From Forficula auricularia (taxonomy: Eukaryota > Arthropoda > Insecta > Dermaptera > Forficulidae), in NCBI GenBank assembly GCA_024734495.1, contig JALMQS010000153.1, positions 6,039,294 through 6,103,293 of the forward strand: 64,000 nt of DNA, written 5' to 3'. Below the pieces are notes generated by a model that was not told the DNA's origin, made no database searches, and saw only the letters and a list, made by a program, of their open reading frames with translations. Shown in pieces: positions 44,102 to 54,631 of the stretch. How positions within the stretch are numbered: the first letter of the stretch is position 1; each line of letters starts with the position of its first letter. Made by a program: the position numbers and the translations under genes.

Positions 44102-44552
44102 ACAACGAAAATTCATTTATTTTGGCTATTTTAAAAATATTTTTTTTTTATATATTTGCTTTATCATTCCTTTTTAAAACAACTATTTTTTCAACTTTTT
44201 CAAATTTCCATTGATCAAGGGAGAATTTCTCTCGAAACGTTTGGATTTTTAATAAACATTTCTAAATTTGTATTTATTTATATACATTAAACATATAACC
44301 AAACTTTTTTCAAGATATCTTTACATGGATACCTCACATTCTGTGATAAAAAATATTTTTTATTTTTGATCTTAAATAAAATTCCACCCTCTCCAAAATA
44401 ATAATTCGATTAAAACTTTAATACTATTTTTGATTTTCAGGAAAATGAATACATATAACTTGTAAATTTCAAGTTTGTAAGCTTACGAACTACACAACTC
44501 TGACATACAGATGAAAAAATACTGAACAAATGGGTGAACCCTCGATATGTGA
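44102..44552. other. Non-coding, with a weak hammerhead-like relic
   Basis: GGGAGAATTTCTCTCGAAACGTTT (split over 44219-44242) has a helix II-like stem and GAAACG, but the preceding TTGATCA does not match CTGANGA. A similar phrase occurs near 54555. Nothing else was seen. Confidence 0.35.
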
Positions 44553-44560
44553 GCTCTAGC

Positions 44561-44700
44561 CGAGGAGTGGACCGCGATTGGAATTAGGTGTACACCGTCT
44601 TTGGAATTATTTTGGAATTCTTTAGATATTCTATTGGCTTCTACTTGGAAATGAAAGTGGAAGTAGGTGTACACGATTTTAGGTCGCGGTTCATCCCTCG
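44561..44700. mobile_element. hAT MITE with 8-bp target duplication GCTCTAGC
   Basis: It starts CGAGGAGTGGACCGCG and ends CGCGGTTCATCCCTCG, with GCTCTAGC on both sides (44553-44560, 44701-44708). Same family as 19280. Confidence 0.9.
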
Positions 44701-44708
44701 GCTCTAGC

Positions 44709-45653
44709 CCTCTCGTCGGTTAATTTTCTATAATGCAAGAGCCAACCACTCCTGACTAAATGTCTTGTACCATCTTTATCATTAAAAACAATATAAAACT
44801 ATATCTAATAAAAATGCAAAACTTCATCATTCAAATAAAAATTTATCTTCATTATATAATTCCATAATGTATCGATTTCACTATGGAATTATTATTATTT
44901 AATTTTTTTTCTTTCCTCCCAAGTACAAGTAGTTATTGAATAATTTGCCTTGATGCAATTACAATTTTTTTTTTTTGTATAAATTGACACTTGATCAGGT
45001 CTAGGCTGAATCATTGAATCGACAAACAAGCAAGGCAAGGCACGAGCCTTAAAACTCTTGTGGTCTCAATGCGTGACTCTCTACTCGAGCCTGACCGGTA
45101 GGATGGTCGAAATCGGACTCCAATATATAATATAACAGATAGCCTTCATTCACCATCACAGATTTAATTTACCGATTTCAAGCTCGTTAGCATTGGCTAT
45201 CTAATACCTACCTACCTACCTACATGCTACTCTCGGTTATTTATTTATTTATTTTTATTGTTTTTTTGTTTATTAACTCTAAGTAATTATTAATTAAGCG
45301 GAGCAAAAAGAAACTAAATAGCCCGAGATTAAAAAGTTTCTCCTCTTGTCATAATTTTTAACTGATTTTTTTTCTTTGCTATTTTGCCACACTTAATATC
45401 TGGAAATATTGTAATTGTGTAGAATTTTTTTTCTTAAAAATAACAAAAAAAAACTCCAGACAAGTACGAATCGGGCCCGAATCGCGAGTTCCCTAACTAA
45501 TATATGACATATTATAATTGCTGTTGATTTACAGATTCTTATGAAGTTTCTTTTAAAAATATTTTTTATGCGCTCTCGGTAAAATACCGAATTAATATTA
45601 TAAATAATTAATTAAAAAAATTAAAAAAAATTATTCTTCTAAATTTTTTTGCA
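44709..45653. other. AT-rich stretch, nothing identified
   Basis: CTACCTACCTAC (about 45208) and TTTA runs only. No gene or element termini were seen. Confidence 0.5.
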
Positions 45654-45790
45654 ACGAAATTTTCTCTGGAGAGAGACGGACTGGTAGAAATTTTAATTGA
45701 AAGTAATGGAAGGCAGCCCAGAGGTAGTGAGGAAAGAAAAAATTAACACATATAAAATAAGGTGTAATTTATTGGAATCCTTCCTCCTTT

Positions 45791-45846
45791 CCTTTCAAAC
45801 CGACGTTTCGGAGGATTTTTCCCTCCTTCTTCAGGGTTTCAAAGGG
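45791..45846 (-). ncRNA. Hammerhead-ribozyme-like motif (left arm)
   Basis: Mirror image of 46101-46156: CTGAAGA, A, GGAGG/CCTCC helix II, GAAACGTC and the same helix I, read on the minus strand. Confidence 0.55.
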
Positions 45847-46100
45847 TCAATGAATGAAACAAATAAAATGTTTCCTTCTTCTCTCCACAGTAGTGTTCAA
45901 AAACTTTCTTCATTTTTAACAAAAGGCATAGAAAGACAAATTTTTTTTTTTTTTTCCTTCTTTTCCATTTAGCCATCTAATTAAGAAAAGAAGGAAAAAA
46001 AATTTTTTTGTCTTTCTATGCCTTTTGTTAAAAATGAACAAGGTTTTTGAACACTACTGTGGAGAGAAGAAGGAAACATTTTATTTGTTTCATTCATTGA

Positions 46101-46156
46101 CCCTTTGAAACCCTGAAGAAGGAGGGAAAAATCCTCCGAAACGTCGGTTTGAAGGG
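46101..46156 (+). ncRNA. Hammerhead-ribozyme-like motif (right arm)
   Basis: Helix I is CCCTT-TG-AAACC (46101-46112) with GGTTT-G-AAGGG (46146-46156): ten pairs around a small internal loop. The core is CTGAAGA (46113-46119), matching CUGANGA. An extra A precedes helix II, GGAGG/CCTCC. GAAAC (46138-46142) and the cleavage-type triplet GTC (46143-46145) follow, exactly where helix I begins. Helix III (ACGU) could form only between two copies. This is the best-paired copy in the window. Confidence 0.6.
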
Positions 46157-46490
46157 AAGGGAGGAAGGATTCCAATAAATTACACCTTATTTTATATGTG
46201 TTAATTTTTTCTTTCCTCACTACCTCTGTCTGGGCTGCCTTCCATTACTTTCAATTAAAATTCTTCTAAATATTGTAGGTTCTCTGAAATAAAATCTCTA
46301 GCTTGGTAGAAAAAATTTGACATGACCATTTTGCTAAGATAAATCATTTTATATTCCAAAGTACTTGAGTGAATTTGTAGATTTTTTTCATAATTTTAAC
46401 CATTTGATTAAATTTCAGCTGGTAGAAAAATCACCCAAAAATTACCCCTTTGAAATAAATTTAAAAAAATCAAATCTAATTCTATAAATA

Positions 46491-46800
46491 GAGGCGACTG
46501 TGGGTCAGTGGTCAGAGTGTCAGGCCGCTGTCCTGAAGAAGTATGCTTGTTCGAGACTGAGTCTGGGCAGATATTTACAGTCGCCTCCTTTTGGAAAGCA
46601 ATGGCAAACTACCAAGAGTATAATTGCCTAGTCAACCTCTCCAAACTAACCGTTCGGAACCGGCGTTAAAAAGTAGGTCCCGTATATCTGTGTAAAAACA
46701 GCTAAACACCCTCAGCACAGGTATATGTGGAGAGGTGACGAAACGTCAGGGAGACCTGAAATGGCACTTAAAGAAGAGAATTCTATTAAAAATCTTTTTT
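46491..46800 (+). mobile_element. tRNA-derived SINE
   Basis: A-box-like TGGGTCAGTGG (46501-46511) and B-box-like GTTCGAGACTG (46549-46559) lie inside an inverted repeat AGGCGACTGT/ACAGTCGCCT. A body with GGAAAGCAATGGCAAACTAC and a T-rich end follow. GGAAAGCAATGGCAAAC is a phrase I associate with insect SINE bodies. Confidence 0.55.
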
Positions 46801-47741
46801 TTTTTACCCCACATACAGTTCGACCCTTCCCAAAATAATCATTCGATTAAAATTTGATTTTCTAGAAAATGAATACATCTAACTTATAAATTTCCATTTT
46901 TTACTTTATTTACATTACGAGCTGCATTGCTCTCACATAGAGAAACAAACTTTGTCTCGGCATCAATAGGAACCCGTACGGTCTTTGTACGGAACCCTAC
47001 AAACGGTTAATAATAATAATAAAAAAAAATCGTTCTTGTGAACCTTCAAAATTGATATTTTAAGATATATTAATTGTTTTCTCAAATTTACTTATAATAT
47101 ACCATATTTGTTGTATAATATAAATAAAATTGAATAAATATTCGCTAATTCTATGTTACAGTCACATGGTGTGTTTATTCATGCCAGATTTTTATTTATT
47201 TATTTATTCGTGAGTATATGGGTGCTTCGACTTGGAAGTTTATTACCCCCGCGCCGCCCACATTATGGGAATAAATACTCCTATTAGAACTGATTACTAT
47301 TGAAGCAATTTTCGGAATAGTTTAGCAGATAAAAACATTCAAGTGATAAGAAAGAGAGCTTACGTCAAAATGCCAATTTCTGGTCTATTAATAAAGCCAA
47401 GACCATCATTTATCATAAGAGCTTCTATATAAAATCGCATTTTATTTTTATTCGTTTAGTAAATTAAATGAAACATAAATTTTTTTAGTGGGCGATTGAT
47501 TTGAATTTTTCTAGTATTACAAGATCCCGTGCTCTTTCATTTATTTTTTCTTCAAATCTTCTAAAATGAATCTAAAAAATTGATGTAAAAGATAAAAATT
47601 GTGTCTTCATTCGTGAGATATTGTCGTTATTTATTAAAAAATTTTAACCCTAGTTTTCAAATTTTAAAAAATTAAAAAAGTACAAAAGAAGTACTAATTT
47701 AAAAGTTTTTGTTTTGCCGAGAGTAGCAAAGTTGTTGATTT
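46801..47741. other. Non-coding, one short repeat phrase
   Basis: GGAACCCGTACGG and TACGGAACCCTAC (46968-46996) are short dispersed-repeat phrases. Otherwise AT-rich with nothing identified. Confidence 0.4.
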
Positions 47742-47851
47742 ACAAAGAGAAACAAAGTGGTTCTCCTCTGCTTGATGAAAATAAACATACACATATATAT
47801 CGAAATTATAATTCTAATTCTATTATATATATATATTATTTATTTGTTTGA

Positions 47852-47886
47852 GACTATAGTTTCGAAGACTTGGTTTTCATCATCAG
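47852..47886 (-). ncRNA. Hammerhead-ribozyme-like motif (left arm)
   Basis: Mirror of 47961-47995: CTGATGA, T, GAAAAC/GTCTTC helix II with one mismatch, then GAAACTATAGTC. Confidence 0.5.
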
Positions 47887-47960
47887 TCTTTTTAAATTAT
47901 AAATATTATTTTTCATGGGGTCAATACCGTATGAAAAATAATATTTATAATTAAAAAAGA

Positions 47961-47995
47961 CTGATGATGAAGACCAAGTCTTCGAAACTATAGTC
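47961..47995 (+). ncRNA. Hammerhead-ribozyme-like motif (right arm)
   Basis: CTGATGA (47961-47967), T, helix II GAAGAC/GTCTTC with a CAA loop, then GAAAC, TATA and GTC. ACTATAGT is self-complementary and can form a two-pair helix III with a four-base loop, or a longer one between two molecules. Helix I is short (GA/TC) next to the core. Confidence 0.55.
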
Positions 47996-48099
47996 TCAAA
48001 CAAATAAATAATATATATATACAGATTTATAATTTCGATATATATGTGTGTATGTTTATTTTCACCAAGCAGAGGACAGCCTCTTTGTTTCTCTTTGTG

Positions 48100-48551
48100 A
48101 AAAGAAGTACCATTAAAATTATTGGATAACAAATGTTTCACCAAGTACCAACACCAAATTCCTTAAAAACTATAGAAGTACTATTAAAAATTTCGAAATC
48201 AAGCGACACCAATATAAGACGATTCCCGATTTACATGATTTCATAAATATTGATCAATCGATCTTGTCAAGCCTCATTATCCTTATTTATTTATTAAATA
48301 TAAAATAGTTCGAAAAATTCAGATTATTTCCCCCTACAACCTTAGGTAGTAAGTTATATATGCGATGCCAATCGGCAACTCAGAACGTCTAAAGAGTTAA
48401 TGAATAACATGATTCAGAATTTAAAAATATACTTTTAAAGAATTTTGTTGCCATCAAAATAGAATGAAGTTAGATTTAAATAGGATTCCTAAAATTTGCA
48501 GCAGCTCTTTTATCTTTAGTGATAAATGTACCTTAAGTTAAATGGGTTCAC
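48100..48551. other. AT-rich stretch, nothing identified
   Basis: No gene or mobile-element terminus was seen before the transposon that starts at 48556. Confidence 0.5.
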
Positions 48552-48922
48552 AATTGAAGACCATAATGCAAAAAGGTGTTAACTCATTTTTTTTAGTTTT
48601 GAAATAAATTAAGTTAAAGTTTATCGCCTGGAACTTTTAAGATGAATTAATTTTAAATATTTTTAGATGACATTATGTATAAAGATACATTGAAAAATCT
48701 TGTAGTAGGTCAATTTTTCAAGAAATATTTCGGTATTGTCAAAAAAATTAGACAAAACAAGGAAAAAATTGAGTTAACACCTTTTTCAGAATTATTGTTT
48801 ATGAGGAGCCATAATCATATGTAAATGAAAAGAGTGTTATCTGTACAAAAACTGTTTATTCAGCAACATTTTGTGATTTAAAGGCCCTGCTTGAATATAA
48901 AAGAATACATAAACATTTATTA

Positions 48923-51900
48923 TTAATTTTCTCCTCGTTTCAAATTATAATAGAAACCTCTGAGGTTTTCTGGGATGAAGGGAATCTGTTCCTGGATATT
49001 GTCAAATTTTTTTGCTGCGATAGCTTTGGATTTGTTAATGTTTACTAACAAATTATCAGTTTCAAGTTGAGACCTATTCATCTTTCTGTTTTTCCTTATG
49101 TCAACAATATTCCATTCCTCTGCTTCATCAAATGAATATTTGTATTTGGTTATCCCAAATTCTTCTATTTGAAGCCATCGAACTTCCCTAAATTGAACTT
49201 TTTCGTTTTTGTCATTTTTTTTTCGATCTATTAGTCCTAGTTTTCGGGGTAATTCCTTAATATCAATAAACTTGTCTGCCATTCTTGTTATGTTAAAGGG
49301 CGTCGTTCTTCTTGCTTCTGTCATTATTGACAGGTATTGATCCACAGTATAAATATTCTGATGTTTTCTGATCGCCTTTTCTACAGTAGCAAAATCTCTA
49401 TCCGAGTCCATAAAAGTGTGTCCCACCTCAGGAAACTTGTGATCAATTTTTATAAACGTCCTAGATTTTATTAAATAATGCCATAAACACACAATGTAAA
49501 AGTTTTTGTTCTGACCTCCTGCCGAGTCACTCCATGCTATTAGGTGATCAAAACGTTTATTTTCTTGTTTGATAGTTTCGAGAAATGCTAATATTGAACT
49601 ACCTATTTCCTCAGGTCCACGAGACCCTTCATCCTCGGTCCAAACATGGAAATACCCTTTGCCATTTTGTTGATGTGTTGAAACTGAATGAACTCCTAGA
49701 TTATAGAGCCATACTTGTCGTAAATAAAAAGCTTTACCAGTGGAAATTTTTGGCAAAGGGAGTGTTTTCTGCAAATCGAAAGTGAGATATAAAGCTTTAT
49801 CATTATTTTTTGCAGTTTGCCGATCACTTTTTTGTTGTTCAAAAGCTTTTTTGAATTTGGCAACATGCTCTTCATTCACTTCCACATCACATACTTTACA
49901 AGTATCGGTTTTGGGAGAACCGAAGCCAAAATTAAAATCATTTGCAAAAATATTTCTGTATATGGCAAAAGAAACAGGAACAATGTGTTCGTCTGCACAC
50001 TTTTCTGTATACAAGTCATACATCTTTCTAATGGATAACCATGGTGAAAGATACAGGCGATTTGGATTTTTGTTTCTTGAATAATGGGACATTTCAGAGG
50101 GAAAAGACTTAATGTGTATGGCTACAAAATTTCGCTGTTCTTCAGAAGTTTGGTTAGGTCTGTTTTGATGGCGACCCCTTTCATCTCGTTTGGGTGCTGA
50201 TCTTCCGGCAGATATTTGATTTCTGATAAAATCTATTTTCTTACGCCCGATACTTAACAATGACATTACAGCTTCCTTACACACTTGTCGGCGTTCACCT
50301 CCTACTGTAAAAAAATACCTAAAAGATTTTTGACGCTGTTTTTCAACACCAGATTGCTGCTTGACAGAAAACGGCTCTAAAATTCCAAAGAGGTAAGAGT
50401 TTTTTTCATTTGCCTCTAACGAATAGTATTCTTCAAACAAACGTATTCTAGTTTCTTGGCAAAACTTTTCATTGCATTTCAAACGGCACTTTTCTCTGCA
50501 AAGTCGATTTTCGGTACAGGGAAGTTTTTCTGGAACCTGTATCCCTTTGTACGTAGTGTATGACTTGCCACTATTTTTTTTCTGCTTCATTTCGTTACGT
50601 TTCCAGTTTTTTGGAAATGATTTTCTTTTTCTCGACTTCTTCTTATTATCAAGGGGCGACTCTTGTTCCAGCTCTTGCCCTTAAATACAAAAATTTTATG
50701 AGAAAACATTATAAAAAATTATTTTTCGTTAGTAAATCTACAAATAATAATCAATACTTTACCTGTTACTGGCAAAATATCATTAGCAACGGCAACATCT
50801 TCAATAGTAGGGTCCTGATTTTCAGATTCCATTTTTTTACTTCGCTCAGTGGTTTGCTGAAGTCTGCGTTTTTTAATGTAAAGTGGCTCATCATCCGAGT
50901 CACCTGAAAGACGTCCAAAACCTTAATTTGGATTAAATTCAGTTTTAAGATGTTTAATCTATCTAAATAAAAAAAAAATCTTACTTACTTGTTGAGTTAT
51001 CACTATTTGCCTCTGTAGTAATTCTTGGGGGGAAACTAGTCTGGATACCGCTAGGTCCTGGAACTGGATCGTTAATTTGCATCTGCTGAAGTTTACTTTT
51101 TTTCATAATATTACGTGTCTCATCACTTGAATCTAAAAAACCGCACAAAAATCTTTTATTAACAACTATATTTTATGCATTACGAAAATTTGCTTGCAAA
51201 CCTAATTACTATTTAGATGTAAAAAAGATAAATAAATAATATAAGGCAACACTTGCCTGAGGAGTTTTCAATATTTTTTGCCGTATATGTCGTATTTCTT
51301 GGAGGGCACACAGTTTGAATACAGCTAGCTTCTGAAATTTCCTGTGCCAAACAGTTTTGGGATTTTTTGGGAACCTTGCGTTTTTGCTTAGATTGTATTT
51401 CCTCATTATCATCATTGCTCTCAAAGTCTAAAATTAGGTTTATTATCAAAACATGAAACCAAACCATTACCAAAAATAATAATGTCCGTACCTTCTTCCG
51501 ACGGAGTATAGTTAGAGCCTGAATCTTCAAATGGATCGTTTAGTTCGTCAGACAAATGATCACCTAAATCGACTACTTGCGCAGCAAGATTAGCAAATAT
51601 TTTCTTAGTTCTATCTCGCATCTACAAAATTTGATTTTTTAAATTTTTATTAAAAATCCAATCACAAAGCATTTTAAATGTAGTTATTCGAGAATATAGG
51701 AGTTTATTTTAACAACCTTTTACTTATATTGCACATCCAAACTAGATAAGCCCATATTTCTAAAAAAAAAATTAGGTTATGTTTTAAAGAAATTAATGTT
51801 ATCTTTTTTATAGAGTAAAACATAAGACTACACAAAAAATTACATGTTCTTGTATTTCCTTAACTAGTTGCTACACTACAAAACAGTTTCTTACCTTTAA

Positions 51901-51931
51901 ACCACTCAAAATATCACCAGTAACAGACATA
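48923..51931 (-). CDS. Transposase-like protein, six exons, 790 codons
   Basis: Minus-strand exons: 51931-51895 (MSVTGDILSGFK), 51614-51492, 51427-51257, 51132-50989, 50903-50763 and 50679-48923. Every junction is phase 1. Intron 3 uses a GC donor (CAG/GCAAGT); the others are GT-AG. The N-terminal part is acidic and lysine-rich with three related exons (SSDE/SDDE starts). The last exon carries a Cys-rich segment (CREKCRLKCNEKFC), then YLTFDLQKTLPLP, RQVWLYNLGVH, AWSDSAGGQNKNF and GHTFMDSDRDF. The Asp/Asp/Asp-Glu placement resembles an RNase H-fold domain found in many insect and cnidarian proteins of unknown function (DUF7869-type), which I infer to be the catalytic core. An alternative start is ATG at 51621. 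An AATAAA overlaps the stop. Confidence 0.8.
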
Positions 51932-51984
51932 ATAACCAAAACACAACTAGCCGACACGTGTGTTTGGATGTAAACAAAAGACTA

Positions 51985-52239
51985 AACTGATGCAAAAAGG
52001 TGTCAACTCAAGAGTTAACACCTTTTTGCTTAAAGTACACGAGTTAACACCTTTTTACAAAACTAAATTATTTGTTTTGTAGAGATAACACTTTTATGAT
52101 TACCTGTCTACGCGAATTGGGCGCCATCTATGACTCAGAACATTTACTAACCGACGAAAAACAGAGTTAACACCTTTTTGCAGACAAAATCTAAAATTTT
52201 AAAAAAAGTGAGTTAACACCTTTTTGCATTATGGTCTTC
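51985..52239. repeat. Subterminal iterated 18-bp motif (right end)
   Basis: GAGTTAACACCTTTTTGC or its inverse occurs at about 51994, 52012, 52040, 52163 and 52209. Two further copies are at the left end (48566 and 48771). The terminal repeats themselves contain one copy each. They are likely transposase-binding sites; the cluster also lies upstream of the transposase start and could repress it (inference). Confidence 0.8.
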
Positions 52240-52534
52240 AATTCAAAGTTCTTTTCCCAAAGTTTTTTTTTTTTTTTATTTTAAATTATTTGTCATATTC
52301 TATACGCAGTATATATTTTTTATATTTTCCTTAACATTGAATTTAAATTGATGAATTATAGAAGATTATTCTTTTTACATGTTTTAACATAAACTATTTG
52401 CAATTCATGTTCGAAATATTTTTTATATTTATAAAATGTTGGTTCCAACAAAGAGACGAATTTCCATTACAGGATGAATTTTAAAAACGATTTTAATAAT
52501 ATAAATGTAAATTTGGAAAAGAATTACATATATA

Positions 52535-52770
52535 CACTCACCGGCAAAAAAAACGCAACACCTATTTTTTTTTTTAATGTTTTACTTTTATAATATCAAT
52601 TTTTTAACAAAGTTAAAACATTTATATCATTTTTAAAGTCATTTTAAATAACTTTAAACACTTTTAATCTATATTATTAATAATTTAATTACAAATCTCT
52701 AACATTGTTTCAAAATATCAAATTAGATTAGATTAAAAAATTAGGTATTGCGTTTTTTTGCTGGTGAGTG
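52535..52770. mobile_element. Tc1/mariner-type MITE
   Basis: CACTCACCGGCAAAAAAAAC at the left and GTTTTTTTGCTGGTGAGTG-type inverse at the right are flanked by TA on both sides. The interior is AT-rich and non-coding. Confidence 0.8.
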
Positions 52771-52801
52771 TATATTACATAAATGTATATTAAAGGAAAT
52801 T

Positions 52802-52935
52802 AGATACCTTCGACCCCTGACCAGCCCATAAAATTCCCTCTTCTTCTTCTTTTCACGATGGAGGGGCCAACCCAGGCCTTTAGGGGATGCACCTTTTTGG
52901 TGTAACTCCTACTCTCATCATTTTCAGTAGAAAAA
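52802..52935 (+). mobile_element. LINE 3' UTR fragment
   Basis: It starts in ATACCTTCGACCCCTGACCA and runs through CACGATGGAGGGGCCAACCC and TTTTTGGTGTAACTCC to ATCATTTTCA. It is the severely 5'-truncated 3' end of the family seen at 7912. Confidence 0.75.
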
Positions 52936-53508
52936 AATGGCCTCTGTTTTTACAGTTGGTATATTACTTACATCATTTTTTAAACTTTTTCAAAATTTCG
53001 CAAAAACTGTTATTAATAATACGATTTTATTTAGAGAAACAAAAAACCTTGTCTTGATAAACTGCTTAAGTCCCCCAACCCCATAGCCCCCACATGAAAT
53101 TTCGGGCCTGGGGCCCTTATTATGGAATAACTATGTGTTTTATTATGAACTGGAAAAAGTTGGTCACCCTACGTATTCTTTTTTGCTACCCCTTTAGACA
53201 TTATTTGGAAACACTTTTACGTTAGTTACCATAAGAACCTATTTTTGTAAACCCTGTATCCAGTCAAATGTTTTATCAAAATCGTTACGTCCATTTTTGA
53301 GTAATATTGAAAGAACTAAAAAAGTATTGGTGCTCGAAAATTGGATATACCTATTCAAGAAAGGTCAAATTTTCATTACGTATTATTTAAAATTTAATAA
53401 ATTCTTTAAAAATTTAATATTATATTCAATGATTAAAATTGTTTCTATAATGCAAATTCATCCCTTATTAGCGACCACCTGTTTTGAATATGAAATGTAA
53501 ATATTTAA
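52936..53508. other. AT-rich stretch, nothing identified
   Basis: No coding or mobile-element signature was seen. Confidence 0.5.
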
Positions 53509-53914
53509 ATTGCTCGCTAGTACAATATCTTCCATTTTCCATTAATTTTGTAAAAAATATAAACAGTAAGAATTTTTTAATGGACAATACTTAATTATAA
53601 TTAGTATCTTGTATTTCAATTACTTGTAACTAATTATTGTCTATCCCTCTATATACTAGTACATATTATTTAGAAATAAAATCACTTGTTTAATTAGAGT
53701 TAATAATCCGTTTAACTTTCTATTATATTTATTTATTTTTTTAATCAATTATTGTATTCATTTATTCACATAATTGCTTAGTTACTTTTTGCTCCAAATG
53801 ATTTGAATTTATTAGAGGCCATTGATTTATTATTTTAGTTTATGATTTGATTTGAATCATTCTTCCGTCATTTCATAAACCTCGATTTGCCGCTTTATTG
53901 CTCGCTAGTACAAT
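53509..53914. repeat. 18-bp direct repeats around 370 bp
   Basis: ATTGCTCGCTAGTACAAT occurs exactly at 53509-53526 and 53897-53914. The intervening 370 bp is AT-rich without recognisable ends, so this may be an old insertion with a long target duplication or a coincidental duplication. Confidence 0.5.
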
Positions 53915-54631
53915 CGCAGAACCAAGGTTGATCCCAGAGGTCTAAAGACCTTAAGGAAGGAGTTCCGGTGATGAATGAGATTCGTTCACTTATTTAAATC
54001 TAATGTAAAATTGATTTAATCCAGAATTAGAACTTAGTTTAATAAGAATATTTATTTTTAGTCATTTATGATTTCAAAATTATTTCCGAATTTAATTACA
54101 GAGTCTTATAGATTGCCAAGAGTCTAAAAGTCCCAAGATTTGAGGCTCAAAAACTAGCAAAAAGTATAGCCTTTTCTTACACTGTGGGATCTCCAGACAC
54201 TTTCATATGGCTCTCAAAATCTAATTGTTTCAACGAACATTTTTTTAATCTATTTTCAAATCATATCTCCAAGTGAATAAATAAATTTTATAAAACAGAG
54301 TAGGTATAACAAGGCCGTATACATTTATAATTTAATTGGAAAACTGCTTTTACCCTCTCAGAAATCGAACCCATATGGGGTATCATATATGACCAGTAAA
54401 GAAATCTTACTGCAAGTACACTGCATTTTAATTGTAAAATTTTGCTAGGCATTGACAAGAGACACTCTCGTTAGCGATTTGGCACTTGGGTTTGATTCCT
54501 GAGGGGAGCGCCCTTATGTTAGTGGCTTTATAATCCTTTCTTAAATTTCTTAATATTTCATTGAGAATTTCTCCAGAAACGTTTGAATTTCAAATAAATT
54601 TTTTCAAAAATTTTGTATTTATTTATTTGTA
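53915..54631. other. Non-coding with tRNA-like SINE relics
   Basis: B-box-like text lies on the + strand at about 54487-54500 (GGGTTTGATTCCTGAGGGG) and on the minus strand at about 54362-54375 (AAATCGAACCCATATG). Both resemble the SINE pieces at 29990-30500. No complete copy is present. Confidence 0.35.

Larger units (their letters stand above)
45654..46260. mobile_element. Foldback element with two opposed hammerhead-like motifs
   Basis: Arms of about 270 bp (AATTGAAAGTAATGGAAGGC at 45694 and its inverse near 46250) meet at about 45965. The left end carries CTCTGGAGAGAGACGGACTG, shared with 54632 and related to 32160 and 35945. Each arm has one ribozyme-like core, the left on the minus strand and the right on the + strand. 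The arms are about 97% identical by eye. The two 79-91-codon open frames are the same non-coding sequence read from each arm. Confidence 0.85.
47742..48099. mobile_element. Foldback element with two opposed hammerhead-like motifs
   Basis: Inverted arms of about 150 bp (ACAAAGAGAAACAAAG and its inverse at the ends; AAATAATATTTATAATT near the centre) carry one core each: minus strand 47852-47886 and + strand 47961-47995. Confidence 0.8.
48556..52239 (-). mobile_element. Intact-looking DNA transposon with AATT target duplication
   Basis: Terminal inverted repeats of about 40 bp (GAAGACCATAATGCAAAAAG, then GTGTTAACTCA) differ at one or two positions between the ends. AATT stands on both sides (48552-48555, 52240-52243). 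The 3.7-kb body holds a single spliced gene on the minus strand with no stop or frameshift, so the element may be autonomous and recent. A 4-bp duplication and the type of transposase suggest a Sola-like superfamily, but I cannot confirm the name. AATT could instead be part of the terminal repeats, since it is palindromic. Confidence 0.8.

Noticed and set aside
45697..46220. Two protein genes of 79-91 codons facing each other
   Set aside because: They are the same non-coding arm read from both sides of a palindrome and include the ribozyme-like core.
49585..50907. Several + strand ORFs inside the DNA transposon
   Set aside because: They are antisense shadows of the transposase gene and have no matching splice structure.
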